The notes: generated by a model not told the origin, from the letters alone. A DNA stretch of 64,000 bases from Planctomycetaceae bacterium (GCA_029259815.1 JAJDEJ010000194.1:62001-126000), one strand, 5' to 3'; positions 36,588 to 47,000 are shown, numbered from the stretch's first letter. Numbers and translations: made by a program.

Positions 36588-37631
36588 ATGCAGGACATCG
36601 GTATTGGGATGATCGGCAGTGGGTTTATGGGGCTGACGTACTCCGAAGCCGTCACGTCGCAGGTCGAGGGAGCGAAGCTGGTGGCCGTCACTGGTGGTCG
36701 GCGGGCGGAGCAACTCGCGGCCGAGTATGGTGTGCCGACCGATGAATCAGTCGAGGCGATCGTGAACCGTCCGGAAGTCGATGCTGTGGTGGTGGCGACT
36801 CCGGATCAGCATCGGGTGCAGATCACTCAGTTGGCAGCGGCGGCGGGCAAGCATGTGCTCGTTGAGAAGCCGATGGCTCCCACGGTTGCCGAGTGTGACC
36901 ACATGATCGCGGCCTGCGAGGCAGCTGGCGTCAACCTGGGCGTCGTGAAGACCGAACGGTTCCGACAACTGACGCGTCGGGCCAAGCAACTCGTTGATGA
37001 TGGGGAGATCGGCCCGATTCGTATGATGCGGACGATGTCAGCCTTTCCCATCAATGTGACTCGCGAGCTGTTCGAGGACCGCAAGTGGATGTACGACCCG
37101 GCGAGCGGTGGACTCTTCATGGGCATGGCTTCTCACAACACGGATTTCCTGCGGTGGATCAGCGGGATGAATGCTACGAAGGTCTTCGCGCAGGTCAAAA
37201 CGTTCAGCGACATTGAAGCTTCGGCTCAAAGTGTGATGGCACAGATTGTGTTTGAGAACGGCGTGATGGGACAGATGTGGATCTCCTCAGAGTTCCCCTC
37301 GCCAAGCATTCCCAGTAGTGAGGTGCGGTTTCAAATCATTGGTCGCGACGCGATGCTCGACTTTGAGAACTTCGACTTCCTCGACATGGGCAAAGGCGAG
37401 TCCTGGGAGCGGGTTTTCACTCCGGAGAAGTTTGACTACCTCAAAGAGCCGAAGTCACCGATCCGTCTGGAGCCGCACGCCCGCGTACTGCAAGGCTTTG
37501 TCGACAGCATTCGCGAGCAACGTCCGCCCGCTGTCGGGGGAGCTGTGGGAAGGGCAGCGGTCGAGATCTGTGAAGCCTGTCTGATCTCTGCACGCACCGG
37601 CCAAGCTGTCGAACTGCCACTTCATTCGTGA
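36588..37631 (+). CDS. Gfo/Idh/MocA family oxidoreductase
   Basis: 347 residues, cytoplasmic (no signal peptide), with GAAAGGA upstream of the ATG. The Rossmann motif IGIGMIGSGFMGLTYSEAV binds NAD(P), and the family's active-site EKP lies in HVLVEKPMAPTVAECDHMI (~95). The C-terminal dehydrogenase domain (GGLFMGMASHNTDFLRWISG) holds the catalytic H of the H-N/D-T/D segment. Acts on an unidentified sugar or cyclitol. An MFS transporter gene follows 53 bp later and may supply the substrate. Confidence 0.93.
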   Translation: MQDIGIGMIGSGFMGLTYSEAVTSQVEGAKLVAVTGGRRAEQLAAEYGVPTDESVEAIVNRPEVDAVVVATPDQHRVQITQLAAAAGKHVLVEKPMAPTVAECDHMIAACEAAGVNLGVVKTERFRQLTRRAKQLVDDGEIGPIRMMRTMSAFPINVTRELFEDRKWMYDPASGGLFMGMASHNTDFLRWISGMNATKVFAQVKTFSDIEASAQSVMAQIVFENGVMGQMWISSEFPSPSIPSSEVRFQIIGRDAMLDFENFDFLDMGKGESWERVFTPEKFDYLKEPKSPIRLEPHARVLQGFVDSIREQRPPAVGGAVGRAAVEICEACLISARTGQAVELPLHS

Positions 37632-37684
37632 GTTCTGATTCGAGGCGGACGCGCTGAGTTGTCCCAAGATGGGAAGTGAATACG

Positions 37685-39127
37685 ATGACCGATTCCGCGG
37701 ATATCGCACCGGCGGTGGAGTGTCCGCTTTCACTTCCTCAGCAGAAACGCAATCTGCTGCTCTTCGCATCCTGCACCGGGCTGCAATACTTCGCTGCCCC
37801 CGTGTTGTACATCGGCGTGACGCAGGCATCATTGTGTGACCGCCTGGGAGCCGATGCCCGCACAGCCAATCTGCCGGCCACCTTGTACTTCGCCATGACG
37901 GCGATGCCTGCCCTGATCGCGTGGGCCATCCCCTCTGTCGCCTCGCTGCGTCGCAATCTGGCTATCTGCTATCTGGTGACAGCGACGATGCTCGTCGTGA
38001 TGGCAGCGGTGATGATTCTCCCCGTCTCCAACAGTTTCCGGATTAGTGTGGTCATTCTGCAGGGAGCCGTGGCCGGAAGTGCAATGCCCACGGCGATTGC
38101 GTTTTTGTGGGAGGCGATCGGTCGAGGGACGGATGAATCTCGTCGTGGACTCGCGTTGAGTCTGGCGTTCGGTGCTGGGCCTCTCTTGGCCGTCGTTGGT
38201 TCACTTGGCTCGCAGCTTCTGCTGAGTGGCGAGATGGGCGGTTGGAAGATCGAATGGCTGGAATACCCGTGGAACTTCGTCTGTCTGTTTGGAGCCTGCG
38301 TCCCCTGTATGTTGCTCGCTGCGTTTCTGGCAAGCCGCTTCGTGGTCCCTTTGCCTGACGTCGATGCGACACGCGAACCCTTCTCGAAAGTGGCCGATCT
38401 GTGTGGTGGCATCGTCCTCGGGCTAACCGCTCTCGGGCTCTATCACATTGAATGGGAAATGACCGGGCACACCATGTTGGCCCTTGCCGCACTCCTCTTC
38501 GTCCATCATTTCCGAGACATCCTCTCACAGCGGCAATTGCTCTGGGCGACGCTGGTCACAGTGCTGCTCTATAGTGGCAACACGATCCCCTCCAACATGA
38601 ATCTCTACACATCGGAAGTCCTCGGCGACCTGCCGGAGAACTACGCGGGCTACCAGAACACCCTGCGATTCGGATTCAAGGTCGTCGCCGGCTTTCTGCT
38701 GGGATGGATTCTCACGAGGACCAACCCCCGGGCGGGCATCCTGCTGACCGGCTGCCTGTTTGTAGCTGCTCAACTCTGGGCCATCTTTGCGACCGGGACA
38801 GCCTACCTCATCGCCTTCGGTCTCTATGGAGCGGGCGAACTGGTCGGCGTGTACGCCCCGAACTACATCCTGTCTGCCTCCCGTCCAACTCAGATTCGAC
38901 GCAACATGGCATTCGTCACGATGTTGATGGTCCCGGCCGCGCCGACCGGCTATCTGTTCGGTGCCGTCTCCGACTTCATCAGCAACCGCAACATCACAGC
39001 TTGGGATGTGACAAATAGTCGGGCCCTCGGATTCCAAGCGAGTTTTGCCCTCTGTGCGGCTTTGATGACGCTCGGCCTGATTCTCACGCTCTGTCTGCTC
39101 CCGAAACGGCCGAAGCAAAGTTCATGA
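37685..39127 (+). CDS. MFS-type transporter
   Basis: 480 residues from the ATG at 37685 (GGGAAG upstream; a GTG at 37676 is in frame). About 12 hydrophobic helices are readable, for example LLLFASCTGLQYFAAPVLYI, LAICYLVTATMLVVMAAVMI and VVAGFLLGWILTRTNPRAGI, where the second half shows the loop after helix 8 typical of major facilitators. No substrate can be inferred. It follows a Gfo/Idh gene and overlaps the helicase gene by four bases (ATGA), so the three are probably one operon. Confidence 0.82.
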   Translation: MTDSADIAPAVECPLSLPQQKRNLLLFASCTGLQYFAAPVLYIGVTQASLCDRLGADARTANLPATLYFAMTAMPALIAWAIPSVASLRRNLAICYLVTATMLVVMAAVMILPVSNSFRISVVILQGAVAGSAMPTAIAFLWEAIGRGTDESRRGLALSLAFGAGPLLAVVGSLGSQLLLSGEMGGWKIEWLEYPWNFVCLFGACVPCMLLAAFLASRFVVPLPDVDATREPFSKVADLCGGIVLGLTALGLYHIEWEMTGHTMLALAALLFVHHFRDILSQRQLLWATLVTVLLYSGNTIPSNMNLYTSEVLGDLPENYAGYQNTLRFGFKVVAGFLLGWILTRTNPRAGILLTGCLFVAAQLWAIFATGTAYLIAFGLYGAGELVGVYAPNYILSASRPTQIRRNMAFVTMLMVPAAPTGYLFGAVSDFISNRNITAWDVTNSRALGFQASFALCAALMTLGLILTLCLLPKRPKQSS

Positions 39128-41040
39128 GCCATCGACCAGAGAAATCGGACGCCCTCCCGATCAGTCCGGAAGTTCACTTCGATAGGTTCCGTCAGTTGCT
39201 GGAGATGGAGGGCGAGGCTGAGCGTCAGCGCCTCGAAGAACGTCGCAAGACACGTTCACCCGCTGAGGCAGAACGGGGCGGTGAGACCCTGATCGACCTG
39301 GTGATCCGCAGCCACACGACCGGGCTCGGGGGTCGCTATCTGTTGACGCTTCAGAAGCGACGGTCGCCCGATCAACTGCCTTGGCATCGCTTCAAAGTGG
39401 GCAGTCCGATCGTCATGTCAACTGATGGCGACCAACGACCGATGCAGGGCGTCGTCAGCGCGCGGCGGATGGACAGCCTGGAGGTCTCTGTGAGCCGTTG
39501 GCCGGAAGGTGATCGGTTTCGGATCGACCTGACTCCAGATGAAGTCACACGTAAGCGTCAACTTGCTGCGATGGAAGCGGCCGAGGATGCGAGAGGACGT
39601 CTCGGTCAACTGCGGGACCTGCTGCTCTATCGTCGTGAGCCGACCTTTCAACCTGGCAAGACTATTGACCGATCGGGACGGCTGAACCATTCGCAACACG
39701 AGGCAGTCGAGTTCGCCATGTCCGCTGAGGACATCGCCATCATTCATGGTCCACCGGGGACTGGGAAGACAACGACCGTCGTGGAGGTCATTCGCCAGTC
39801 TCTGGCGAGGGGCGAACGGGTGCTCGCTTGTGCGCCCAGCAACACGGCTGTCGACAATCTGCTTGAACGACTGGTCGAAACGGGTGCGTCAGCCGTGCGA
39901 CTCGGGCATCCTGCGAGAGTCCTGGAGGTCGTCCGCAGTCACACGCTCGACGCGTTGGTCGAACAGCACGAAGCACGGTCCGTCATTCAGGACATGCTCA
40001 AAGAGGCAGACCAACTGGAGCGTCAAGCCAACCGATACACGCGTGCCCGACCGGCTCCCGGACAGAAACGGGAGCAACGACAACAGGCCCGCGAGCTTCG
40101 CAAGTATGCACGCATGATGGAACGGCAAGCCGTCAACGAAGTGCTCGCCGATGCGGAGGTCATCTGTGCCACCGTCAGCTTCGATTTCAGCATCATTGAT
40201 GAACAGGACTTCGATCTGCTGGTGATCGACGAAGCATGCCAGACTGTCGAGCCGGGCTGCTGGGTGCCGTTGCGATTTGCTCAACGGATCGTATTGGCAG
40301 GCGACCACTGCCAATTGCCACCCACCATTCTCTCACAACCGGCAGCGAAGGCGGGTCTCGATGTCAGCCTGATGCAACGACTGGTCGAACACTACGGCGA
40401 TGCAATCACCAAGCAACTGACCGTGCAATACCGCATGCACGAACGAATCATGCAGTTCTCGTCGCAACACTTCTATGACGACCATCTCATGGCGGATGAC
40501 TCGGTTCGTGGTCACCGGCTTTCTGATCTCTCCACGGTGAGTGAGGAAGAAGTTGATGACGTCCCAGTGGTGTTCATCGACACGGCCGGGGCCGGTTGGG
40601 ACGAGCAACTGGAGCCGGGAAGCTTGAGCCGATGGAACCCCAAAGAAGGCCAACTCGTGCTTGATCAGGTCTCGGCGTTGTGTGACGCCGGCCTGAGTCC
40701 ACGAGACATTGCCGTCATCGCCCCGTACGCCGCCCAGGTACGTTGGCTCCGGCAACATGCAGAACACGACCATCTTGAAATCGACACAGTCGACGGCTTC
40801 CAAGGGCGAGAGAAAGAGGCGGTCGTCATCGGCACCGTGCGCTCCAACAACAAAGGTGAGGTCGGCTTTCTTACCGACGCACGTCGCATGAACGTGGCAC
40901 TCACACGGGCGAGACGAAAGCTGATCGTCATCGGTGACAGTGCAACTCTCGGGTCAGACGAGTTCCTGACCCAACTGTTGCAGTGGTTTGAATCGATCGG
41001 CGCCTACCGGTCGGTGTGGGAGTTGATGACAGACAGTTAG
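39124..41040 (+). CDS. UPF1/IGHMBP2-type superfamily 1 helicase
   Basis: 638 residues. The start ATG overlaps the MFS stop (ATGA). The N-terminal ~180 residues include a beta-barrel-like part with VEVSVSRWPEG-type strands. The helicase core has Walker A IIHGPPGTGKTTTVVEVI (~205), motif Ia ERVLACAPSNTAVDNLLERL, Walker B LLVIDEACQTVEPGCWVPL, motif III LAGDHCQLPPTI, motif IV/V TVDGFQGREKEAVVIGTVRS and motif VI NVALTRARRKLIVIGD. This is the IGHMBP2-like branch of 5'-3' RNA/DNA helicases, widespread in bacteria with unknown role. The coupling to a transporter gene is odd. Confidence 0.93.
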   Translation: MSHRPEKSDALPISPEVHFDRFRQLLEMEGEAERQRLEERRKTRSPAEAERGGETLIDLVIRSHTTGLGGRYLLTLQKRRSPDQLPWHRFKVGSPIVMSTDGDQRPMQGVVSARRMDSLEVSVSRWPEGDRFRIDLTPDEVTRKRQLAAMEAAEDARGRLGQLRDLLLYRREPTFQPGKTIDRSGRLNHSQHEAVEFAMSAEDIAIIHGPPGTGKTTTVVEVIRQSLARGERVLACAPSNTAVDNLLERLVETGASAVRLGHPARVLEVVRSHTLDALVEQHEARSVIQDMLKEADQLERQANRYTRARPAPGQKREQRQQARELRKYARMMERQAVNEVLADAEVICATVSFDFSIIDEQDFDLLVIDEACQTVEPGCWVPLRFAQRIVLAGDHCQLPPTILSQPAAKAGLDVSLMQRLVEHYGDAITKQLTVQYRMHERIMQFSSQHFYDDHLMADDSVRGHRLSDLSTVSEEEVDDVPVVFIDTAGAGWDEQLEPGSLSRWNPKEGQLVLDQVSALCDAGLSPRDIAVIAPYAAQVRWLRQHAEHDHLEIDTVDGFQGREKEAVVIGTVRSNNKGEVGFLTDARRMNVALTRARRKLIVIGDSATLGSDEFLTQLLQWFESIGAYRSVWELMTDS

Positions 41041-41185
41041 GCAGTGATGGCAACTCTGTGAGGACGTGTCGGCTCACAAAAACCATCGCGAAGACGGGAC
41101 ATTCGCGTTCGAACCGTGTAAAAGAGATCTACGGCCTCAAGGTACTGTCAGAATAACCTGTCAACATTCGATCAGGAGAGCAGTC

Positions 41186-42472
41186 ATGTCGGACCATGCG
41201 ATGCAGATTCCTCGACGCGGATTTCTGAAGTCAGCCATCTCGGCTGCGGGAGCGGCGGCCATCGCGCCGACGATCATTCCCAGTTCGGCGCTTGGTCTCG
41301 ACGGCACGGTCGCTCCCAGCGAGCGGATCGTGATCGGAGGCATTGGCATCGGCAATCGGGGCACCTACGACCTCAGTTGCTTCCTCCCACAGCCGGATGT
41401 CCAGTTTGTTGCCATCTGTGACGTGAAGGAGAAACGTCGCCTCGCTGTCAAGAAGATTGCTGATGATCATCACGGCAATCAAAACTGTGAGATGTATCGT
41501 GACTTTCGCGAACTGCTCGACCGCAGCGACATTGATGCAGTGTTGATCGCCACAGGTCCTAACTGGCATGCCACGATGGCGATGAACGCTGCCAGAGCTG
41601 GTAAGGACATGTATTGCGAGAAGCCAGTCACCAAAAACATCTTGCAGAGCCTGATCCTTGCGGACACGATGCGTCGAACCGGACGTGTGTTCCAGGCCGG
41701 CACACAACGTCGCAACCTGCCGCACTTCGCATTTGCGTGTGAACTGGCACGGACCGGCAAGCTCGGCAGACTCAAGAAGGTCTACGCACACCCAGCGGGG
41801 ATGCAAGCGATGATGAGCGGCTGGCTTCCTGTGGAAACGGAACCCGATCCGGATGTCGTCGACTGGAACATGTACCTCGGTCCAGCCGCGTGGCGACCGT
41901 TCAACGAGAAGCTGCTTGACGGCTTCAACTTCGAGAAAGGTGGCGGACTCGTGGGTGGAGGCGTCCTCGAATGGGGATCGCATTGTGTGGACCTCTGCCA
42001 ATGGGCGGTCGGTGACTGCCCGCCACCGGTCGAGTACGACGCGCCGAAGGACGGTGAGTTGGTCGCCCGCTATGAGAATGGCACCGAGTTGATCTTCCGA
42101 GAGAAGGGGTGGATCCCGCTCGGCTCGTGTCCTGTGCGATTTGAGGGCGAGACTGGATGGGTCGAGGCTGGCGACAGTGGCAAGATGGTCCTCAGCTCGC
42201 CCGAACTGCTCGCCGGTCGAGACGTCGAGGAAATCGGCGGATATCCGGCAACCTTCCATGTTCGAGACTTCCTCGACTGCGTGAAGACGCGGAGTCAACC
42301 GAAAGGCAATGCGGACGCGGCGTGCAACGCGCACATCGCCTGCCACGCAGCCAACATCGCCCTGCATCTTGATCGTCAGGTGAAGTATGACAACACGACC
42401 CACACGTTCATCGACGACGAGCAAGCCAACCGTCTGCGATCGGAGGCACTGCGAGAACCGTGGAGGCTGTGA
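41186..42472 (+). CDS. Gfo/Idh/MocA family oxidoreductase, Tat-exported
   Basis: 428 residues. The ATG at 41186 has AGGAGAG upstream and begins a twin-arginine leader (QIPRRGFLKSAISAAGAAA); the frame stays open 40 codons further. The NAD-binding part reads IVIGGIGIGNRGTYDLSCFL, and the EKP motif lies in DMYCEKPVTKNILQSLILAD (~150). The C-terminal domain GGGLVGGGVLEWGSHCVDLC carries the H position used in catalysis. A large planctomycete group; many act on sugars from degraded polysaccharides in the periplasm. The HEAT protein follows 56 bp later. Confidence 0.92.
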   Translation: MSDHAMQIPRRGFLKSAISAAGAAAIAPTIIPSSALGLDGTVAPSERIVIGGIGIGNRGTYDLSCFLPQPDVQFVAICDVKEKRRLAVKKIADDHHGNQNCEMYRDFRELLDRSDIDAVLIATGPNWHATMAMNAARAGKDMYCEKPVTKNILQSLILADTMRRTGRVFQAGTQRRNLPHFAFACELARTGKLGRLKKVYAHPAGMQAMMSGWLPVETEPDPDVVDWNMYLGPAAWRPFNEKLLDGFNFEKGGGLVGGGVLEWGSHCVDLCQWAVGDCPPPVEYDAPKDGELVARYENGTELIFREKGWIPLGSCPVRFEGETGWVEAGDSGKMVLSSPELLAGRDVEEIGGYPATFHVRDFLDCVKTRSQPKGNADAACNAHIACHAANIALHLDRQVKYDNTTHTFIDDEQANRLRSEALREPWRL

Positions 42473-42528
42473 GACACCTCTCCTTCCATCGGTTACCCAA
42501 CTCAGTGCTTAAACTCAGGACCAGCCAC

Positions 42529-44667
42529 ATGATCATCACTCGACGAATCACACACGTTACTGTTCTCCTCACAGTCATAAGTGTCGTCGCTGCCACGACC
42601 ACTCACGCCGACGACGCGACCGCTTCGCAGGAAGCCGAGTTACTCGCAGTCCTGCGTTCCGATGCTCCCGCCTCGGAGAAAGCCATCACTTGCAAGAAGC
42701 TGGCGATCCACGGATCGAGCGAATCCGTGTCGGAGTTGGCCAAGTTGCTTCCCAATCCTCAATTGTCGTCGTGGGCGAGAATCGCGTTGGAGGCCATTCC
42801 GGGCGACGCCGCAGACGAAGCGTTGCTGACGGCGACCGAATCGCTCGACGGACTCCTGCTCGTGGGCACCATTAACTCGATCGGTGTGCGTCGAGATGCC
42901 AACGCCGTTGAAGCCCTATCGACTCGATTGCAGGACAACGACTCTGAAGTTGCGTCGGCTGCAGCTATTGCACTCGGACAGATCGGGAACGAGGCTGCCA
43001 GCGAAACCCTGCGTGAGTCGCTGGCGACCGCATCGAACCCTGTTCGATCCTCCGTTGCCGAGGGCTGCGTGTTGTGTGCGGAGCAATTCCTCGCCGAGGG
43101 AGATTCCGCGACAGCGACTGAAATCTATGACGAAGTCCGTGCAGCAGACGTGCCGCTGCAACGAGTACTTGAAGCGACACGTGGAGCGATTCTTACACGA
43201 GGTGAAGGGGGGGTTCCGCTGTTGATCGAACAGTTTCAGTCGCCCGAGAAACGGCTATTCCAACTTGCCCTGAGCACAGCCCGCGAGTTTCCCAGTAGCG
43301 ACGTCGATCAGGCCTTGGCTGACGAGATGGGTCGCGCGACACCAGAACGGGCTGCCCTGATCATTCAGGCGATGGCCGATCGCCCGGAGACGGTCGTCCT
43401 GGCAGCCGTGCTCGATGCCGCCGGTGAGGGACCGAAGCAAGTCCGCCTCTCAGCGATCGATGCTCTGCGACGTGTGGGAGATGTTTCCTGTCTCACGTCT
43501 CTGTTGGAGATTGCACTCGAAACTGACGAGTACGTCGCACAGACAGCGACGGACACGCTCTCTGAGCTTCCGGGTGAGGGTGTCGATGAGCAGATTCTCA
43601 CGCTCCTGCCGCAAGGCGAAGGAGGCATGTATCCGTTGTTGATTGAACTCGTCGGTCGCAGACGCATTCAAGCGGTTCCGGAACTGCTGAAGGCGTTGGA
43701 AAACTCCGATTCAGTCGTGCGCGCCGCCGCACTCATCGCCTTGGGCGAGACGGTCAGTCTCGGCAAGCTGTCTGTACTCGTCACGCGAGTGGTCTCTCCA
43801 GAGTACTCAGAGGATGTCCCGGTGGCTCAACAGGCCCTTAAGGCGGCCAGCGTTCGCATGTCGGACCGTGAAGCCTGTGCCACGCAACTCGCAACCGCCG
43901 TCGAGCAGACCTCTTCGGTTCCAACGAAGAACGTCCTCTTGGACATCCTGGCCGCTGTGGGAGGAACCAACGCACTCGCAGCGGTGGAGGCTGCGGCGAA
44001 GAGCGCAGACCCTCGACTCCAGGACACGAGTACCCGCCTGCTGGGCAAGTGGATGACGGCCGATGCCGCACCAGTCCTGCTTGATCTGGCGAGTCCGCCC
44101 ACCGCAGGTCGGTACAGAGGTCGCGCCCTGCGAGGTTACATCCGTATCGCGAGACAGTTCGTGCTGCCGATGCAAGATCGAGTCGCCATGTGTGAGCAGG
44201 CACTCGCAGTGGCGCAGCAGTCAGAGGAACAGAAGATGGTCCTGGATGTGCTCAAGCGTTATCCCAGCGCTGGAACCCTTAAGGTAGCCACCGACGTGAT
44301 GGAAGTGCCCGACATGCGAGAAGAGGCCACGTCCGTTGTGATGGCCATCGCCGAGAAACTCGGAGGCTCGGAAGCAGAGATCGTCGAACTACTTTCCAAG
44401 GCCGGGTTTGAAAAGGTGAAGCTGGAGATCATCAAAGCGGAATACGGAGCCGGCGCAACCCAGAAGGATGTCACAGAGATCCTCCAGAAAAACGCCGGAG
44501 AATTGCCCCTGATTCGCTTGGAGTCGAACAGCTACAACGCCCGTTTCGGTGGTGACCCGTTGCCAGGAACCGCCAAGCAATTGAAGATCCATTACCGCAT
44601 CAACGGCAAAGAAGGCGAGGCATCTTTCGATGAGAATGCTCTGATCATCCTGCCGACTCCGAAATAG
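42529..44667 (+). CDS. Secreted HEAT-repeat protein
   Basis: 712 residues from the ATG at 42529 (AGGA upstream), which opens a signal peptide (THVTVLLTVISVVAATTTHA). Residues ~30-600 consist of tandem helical HEAT/PBS-lyase-like repeats: EALSTRLQDNDSEVASAAAI, ALGQIGNEAASETLRESLAT, LIELVGRRRIQAVPELLKAL, DSVVRAAALIALGETVSLGK. The C-terminal ~80 residues (LPLIRLESNSYNARFGGDPL) form a separate domain ending in FDENALIILPTPK. Expected to be a protein-protein scaffold in the periplasm; partner unknown. It probably forms an operon with the Gfo/Idh gene upstream. Confidence 0.85.
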   Translation: MIITRRITHVTVLLTVISVVAATTTHADDATASQEAELLAVLRSDAPASEKAITCKKLAIHGSSESVSELAKLLPNPQLSSWARIALEAIPGDAADEALLTATESLDGLLLVGTINSIGVRRDANAVEALSTRLQDNDSEVASAAAIALGQIGNEAASETLRESLATASNPVRSSVAEGCVLCAEQFLAEGDSATATEIYDEVRAADVPLQRVLEATRGAILTRGEGGVPLLIEQFQSPEKRLFQLALSTAREFPSSDVDQALADEMGRATPERAALIIQAMADRPETVVLAAVLDAAGEGPKQVRLSAIDALRRVGDVSCLTSLLEIALETDEYVAQTATDTLSELPGEGVDEQILTLLPQGEGGMYPLLIELVGRRRIQAVPELLKALENSDSVVRAAALIALGETVSLGKLSVLVTRVVSPEYSEDVPVAQQALKAASVRMSDREACATQLATAVEQTSSVPTKNVLLDILAAVGGTNALAAVEAAAKSADPRLQDTSTRLLGKWMTADAAPVLLDLASPPTAGRYRGRALRGYIRIARQFVLPMQDRVAMCEQALAVAQQSEEQKMVLDVLKRYPSAGTLKVATDVMEVPDMREEATSVVMAIAEKLGGSEAEIVELLSKAGFEKVKLEIIKAEYGAGATQKDVTEILQKNAGELPLIRLESNSYNARFGGDPLPGTAKQLKIHYRINGKEGEASFDENALIILPTPK

Positions 44668-44696
44668 CCAGTTGCTGGTGACTATTCGATCTCCGA

Positions 44697-47000
44697 TTAC
44701 GGTCGCAGGTGCAGCTTGAGTGTGTACTCGGGTCGCTGCGGCATCGTCAGAGCGGCGTAAGAATAGTAGGGGTAAACACTCCACTCCACGCAGGCAACGA
44801 GGTCGGGCTGTCCATCGTTGTCATAGTCGCACGGGCAGGGGTGCGGGCCATGATTGGTGATCCGAATCGGCTCTCCGAAACACTTCATGGCCTGCGGCGG
44901 AGCGAACTGTGGGGCCGTTGCTGTTCCGGTGTTTCTCAAGAGATAGATGCTTCCGCCATCCAGAGTGCCGTTATGAGCCCCTGCGACGCTGTAGATCAGG
45001 TCCGTGAGACCGTCCTGATCCCAATCGATCGCACGAAATGACTCCGTCCAATGAGCGGTCCGCTGCACGATGGCATCATTAATCAGTATGCCATCTGCCA
45101 GTTGGAGAGGGCCTTCCTCGTGCAACACGAGTGATCCATCTTCAACTCGCGACTGCGTGAACAACGTTGCGACCCTCTTGTGACCGTGATGCGTCACTAG
45201 GTCTGGCAAATCGTCGCCATTGAAGTCGGCGATGGCGACACCTGTTCGCCAGAAGAATGGCTGTTCAGCTTCGGTGGGATACACGCCATTGTTCGAGTGA
45301 GGGTCAGCGGCACGCTTCGCTGATTGCGTGCGGAGTTCGTCCGAGTCGTGGAAGCCCACACACTCGATCTGCCTGCGTCCTCCAAAGCGCGGTGCGCCTT
45401 TTGAGCCCATGTTCTTGTACCAGACGATCCGGTTCGTCTCGTTCGGCAGAATCAGGTCCCGCAGTCCATCCGCATCCCAATCGACAAACTCTGGGTATGG
45501 GTATCCCATGTCATGCGAGCTTGGCGGCTCTCCCAGAATGTCATTGCGAACCAGACGAATTGGTCGACCCTCCGCGAGGATCATCTGCGGCTCTGAGAAC
45601 GCGGGTTTTGATCTGGTCCCTCTGTTGATGAGAATTCGCGGCCAACCGTACCCTCCTCCCACCAGCATGTCGAGATCGCCGTCGTCATCCCAGTCGCAGA
45701 AGCAAGGCCACGCCTGATCGCTCAACGACATGACGGCTGAGAGTGACTCGGCCCGACCACGCTTCACGAAGTGAGCAGCATCATCTCCTGTGTTGTGTCG
45801 ATAAAACGAGATTTCCTGAAAGGCGTTGTGCTGAACTATCAATCCGGACTCATCGCCAGAATGATATGCAGACACAGCTGTGCAAGAGGGAACATCAATA
45901 CTGGCGATGTGTTGCTCGTTGCCGAAGCGCGGCGGGTCACCTCCCAGGTTCTTTCGCCAGGCAATCTGGTGAAAGTCCGGCTGAACGGTTTCACTCCCTT
46001 GCAGACAGACCGCGTCCAGATGCCCATCGGCATCAACATCGAGGAAACAAGGTCGCCGACCCGCATCCAGTGTAACCGGGGCTGCCAGCTGGAATGGCCA
46101 TCCCTGAGAATTCGTATTGCGGATGTACTCTCCGTCAACAACCAGGTCCATCACACCGTCATTATTCAAGTCGACCGCTCGACAGGCCTTCCATCCAGCA
46201 ACTTGGACGGAACCACCTGACTGAAACACAGGCATCCCGCTATGATCTGCTTTATCCGTGCTGAGAAAGAATTCCGCAGTCCCTGTTCCCCGACCAGTCA
46301 CGACCAGATCGATCCGTTGATCCTGATTGAAGTCTGCGAAGGCAGAGGACGTGTAGGTATGGCTGAAGAACTTGAGCCCATCGTCTTCATGCCGCAGTCT
46401 GACGAGGTCACCGAATGCGAACTCGCGAGTGTGGTCGATGCCGGGATAGACAATGACACCATCCCAAGGCGAACCGGGACGATACGCATAGTTCCATGTC
46501 CCCACGAGGTCGGCAACACTGTCGCCATTGAGGTCATGCAGGCCCATTGAATAGAACATCGTGATCGGACGCCGGACGCCTGCGTTGTAGCGCAGCAAGT
46601 CACCAACGCCGATCGCCGGAACATACGACTGCGGTTCGAGCAGCAGCCTTTCGATCGACGTCCCAAAGAGGATGTCAAATTGCGTGTGGGACGGATCAGC
46701 GATCACAAACTCGATCTTACCTTGATCGCTGTATGCAAAGTCTTCTGAGAGCGTGTGTGGCACGCGTTCTCCCGCTGCGACATCCCAGACCACGACCGAG
46801 TTTGGATCAAAGACGCCCTTGAGTCCTCCCTGTTTGACAAATGTGCCGAAATCGATCGTGGGGTCTAGCGGAGTGTTGGCATGCTCAAGCGAGGTCGTCA
46901 CAGTGAGACGCACGCGAGCCGACCTGAGACTGTCCCGGGCGAAAACCGAACCCATCATCAGTCCTGTTATGACGAGAACCCATGCACAACATCGCATCTT
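44697..47000 (-). CDS. Secreted FG-GAP/VCBS repeat protein
   Basis: 767 residues. The ATG at 47000 (MRCCAWVLVITGLMMGSVFA) starts a signal peptide; an upstream ATG at 47033 is less likely. The body is an FG-GAP beta-propeller with at least nine copies of a calcium-binding D-x-(D/N)-x-D-G-x-x-D-L motif, such as DLNGDSVADLVG, DFNQDQRIDLVVT, DLNNDGVMDLVV, DWDDDGDLDMLVGG, DFNGDDLPDLVT, DWDQDGLTDLIYS and DYDNDGQPDLVA. Such propellers bind ligands or polysaccharides outside the cell. It is divergent to the sulfatase fusion gene, which suggests related carbohydrate work. Confidence 0.88.
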   Translation of the reverse strand, partial: KMRCCAWVLVITGLMMGSVFARDSLRSARVRLTVTTSLEHANTPLDPTIDFGTFVKQGGLKGVFDPNSVVVWDVAAGERVPHTLSEDFAYSDQGKIEFVIADPSHTQFDILFGTSIERLLLEPQSYVPAIGVGDLLRYNAGVRRPITMFYSMGLHDLNGDSVADLVGTWNYAYRPGSPWDGVIVYPGIDHTREFAFGDLVRLRHEDDGLKFFSHTYTSSAFADFNQDQRIDLVVTGRGTGTAEFFLSTDKADHSGMPVFQSGGSVQVAGWKACRAVDLNNDGVMDLVVDGEYIRNTNSQGWPFQLAAPVTLDAGRRPCFLDVDADGHLDAVCLQGSETVQPDFHQIAWRKNLGGDPPRFGNEQHIASIDVPSCTAVSAYHSGDESGLIVQHNAFQEISFYRHNTGDDAAHFVKRGRAESLSAVMSLSDQAWPCFCDWDDDGDLDMLVGGGYGWPRILINRGTRSKPAFSEPQMILAEGRPIRLVRNDILGEPPSSHDMGYPYPEFVDWDADGLRDLILPNETNRIVWYKNMGSKGAPRFGGRRQIECVGFHDSDELRTQSAKRAADPHSNNGVYPTEAEQPFFWRTGVAIADFNGDDLPDLVTHHGHKRVATLFTQSRVEDGSLVLHEEGPLQLADGILINDAIVQRTAHWTESFRAIDWDQDGLTDLIYSVAGAHNGTLDGGSIYLLRNTGTATAPQFAPPQAMKCFGEPIRITNHGPHPCPCDYDNDGQPDLVACVEWSVYPYYSYAALTMPQRPEYTLKLHLRP

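Noticed and set aside
36377-36691. 104-codon minus-strand ORF
   Set aside because: Overlaps the start of the Gfo/Idh gene and lacks a ribosome binding site.
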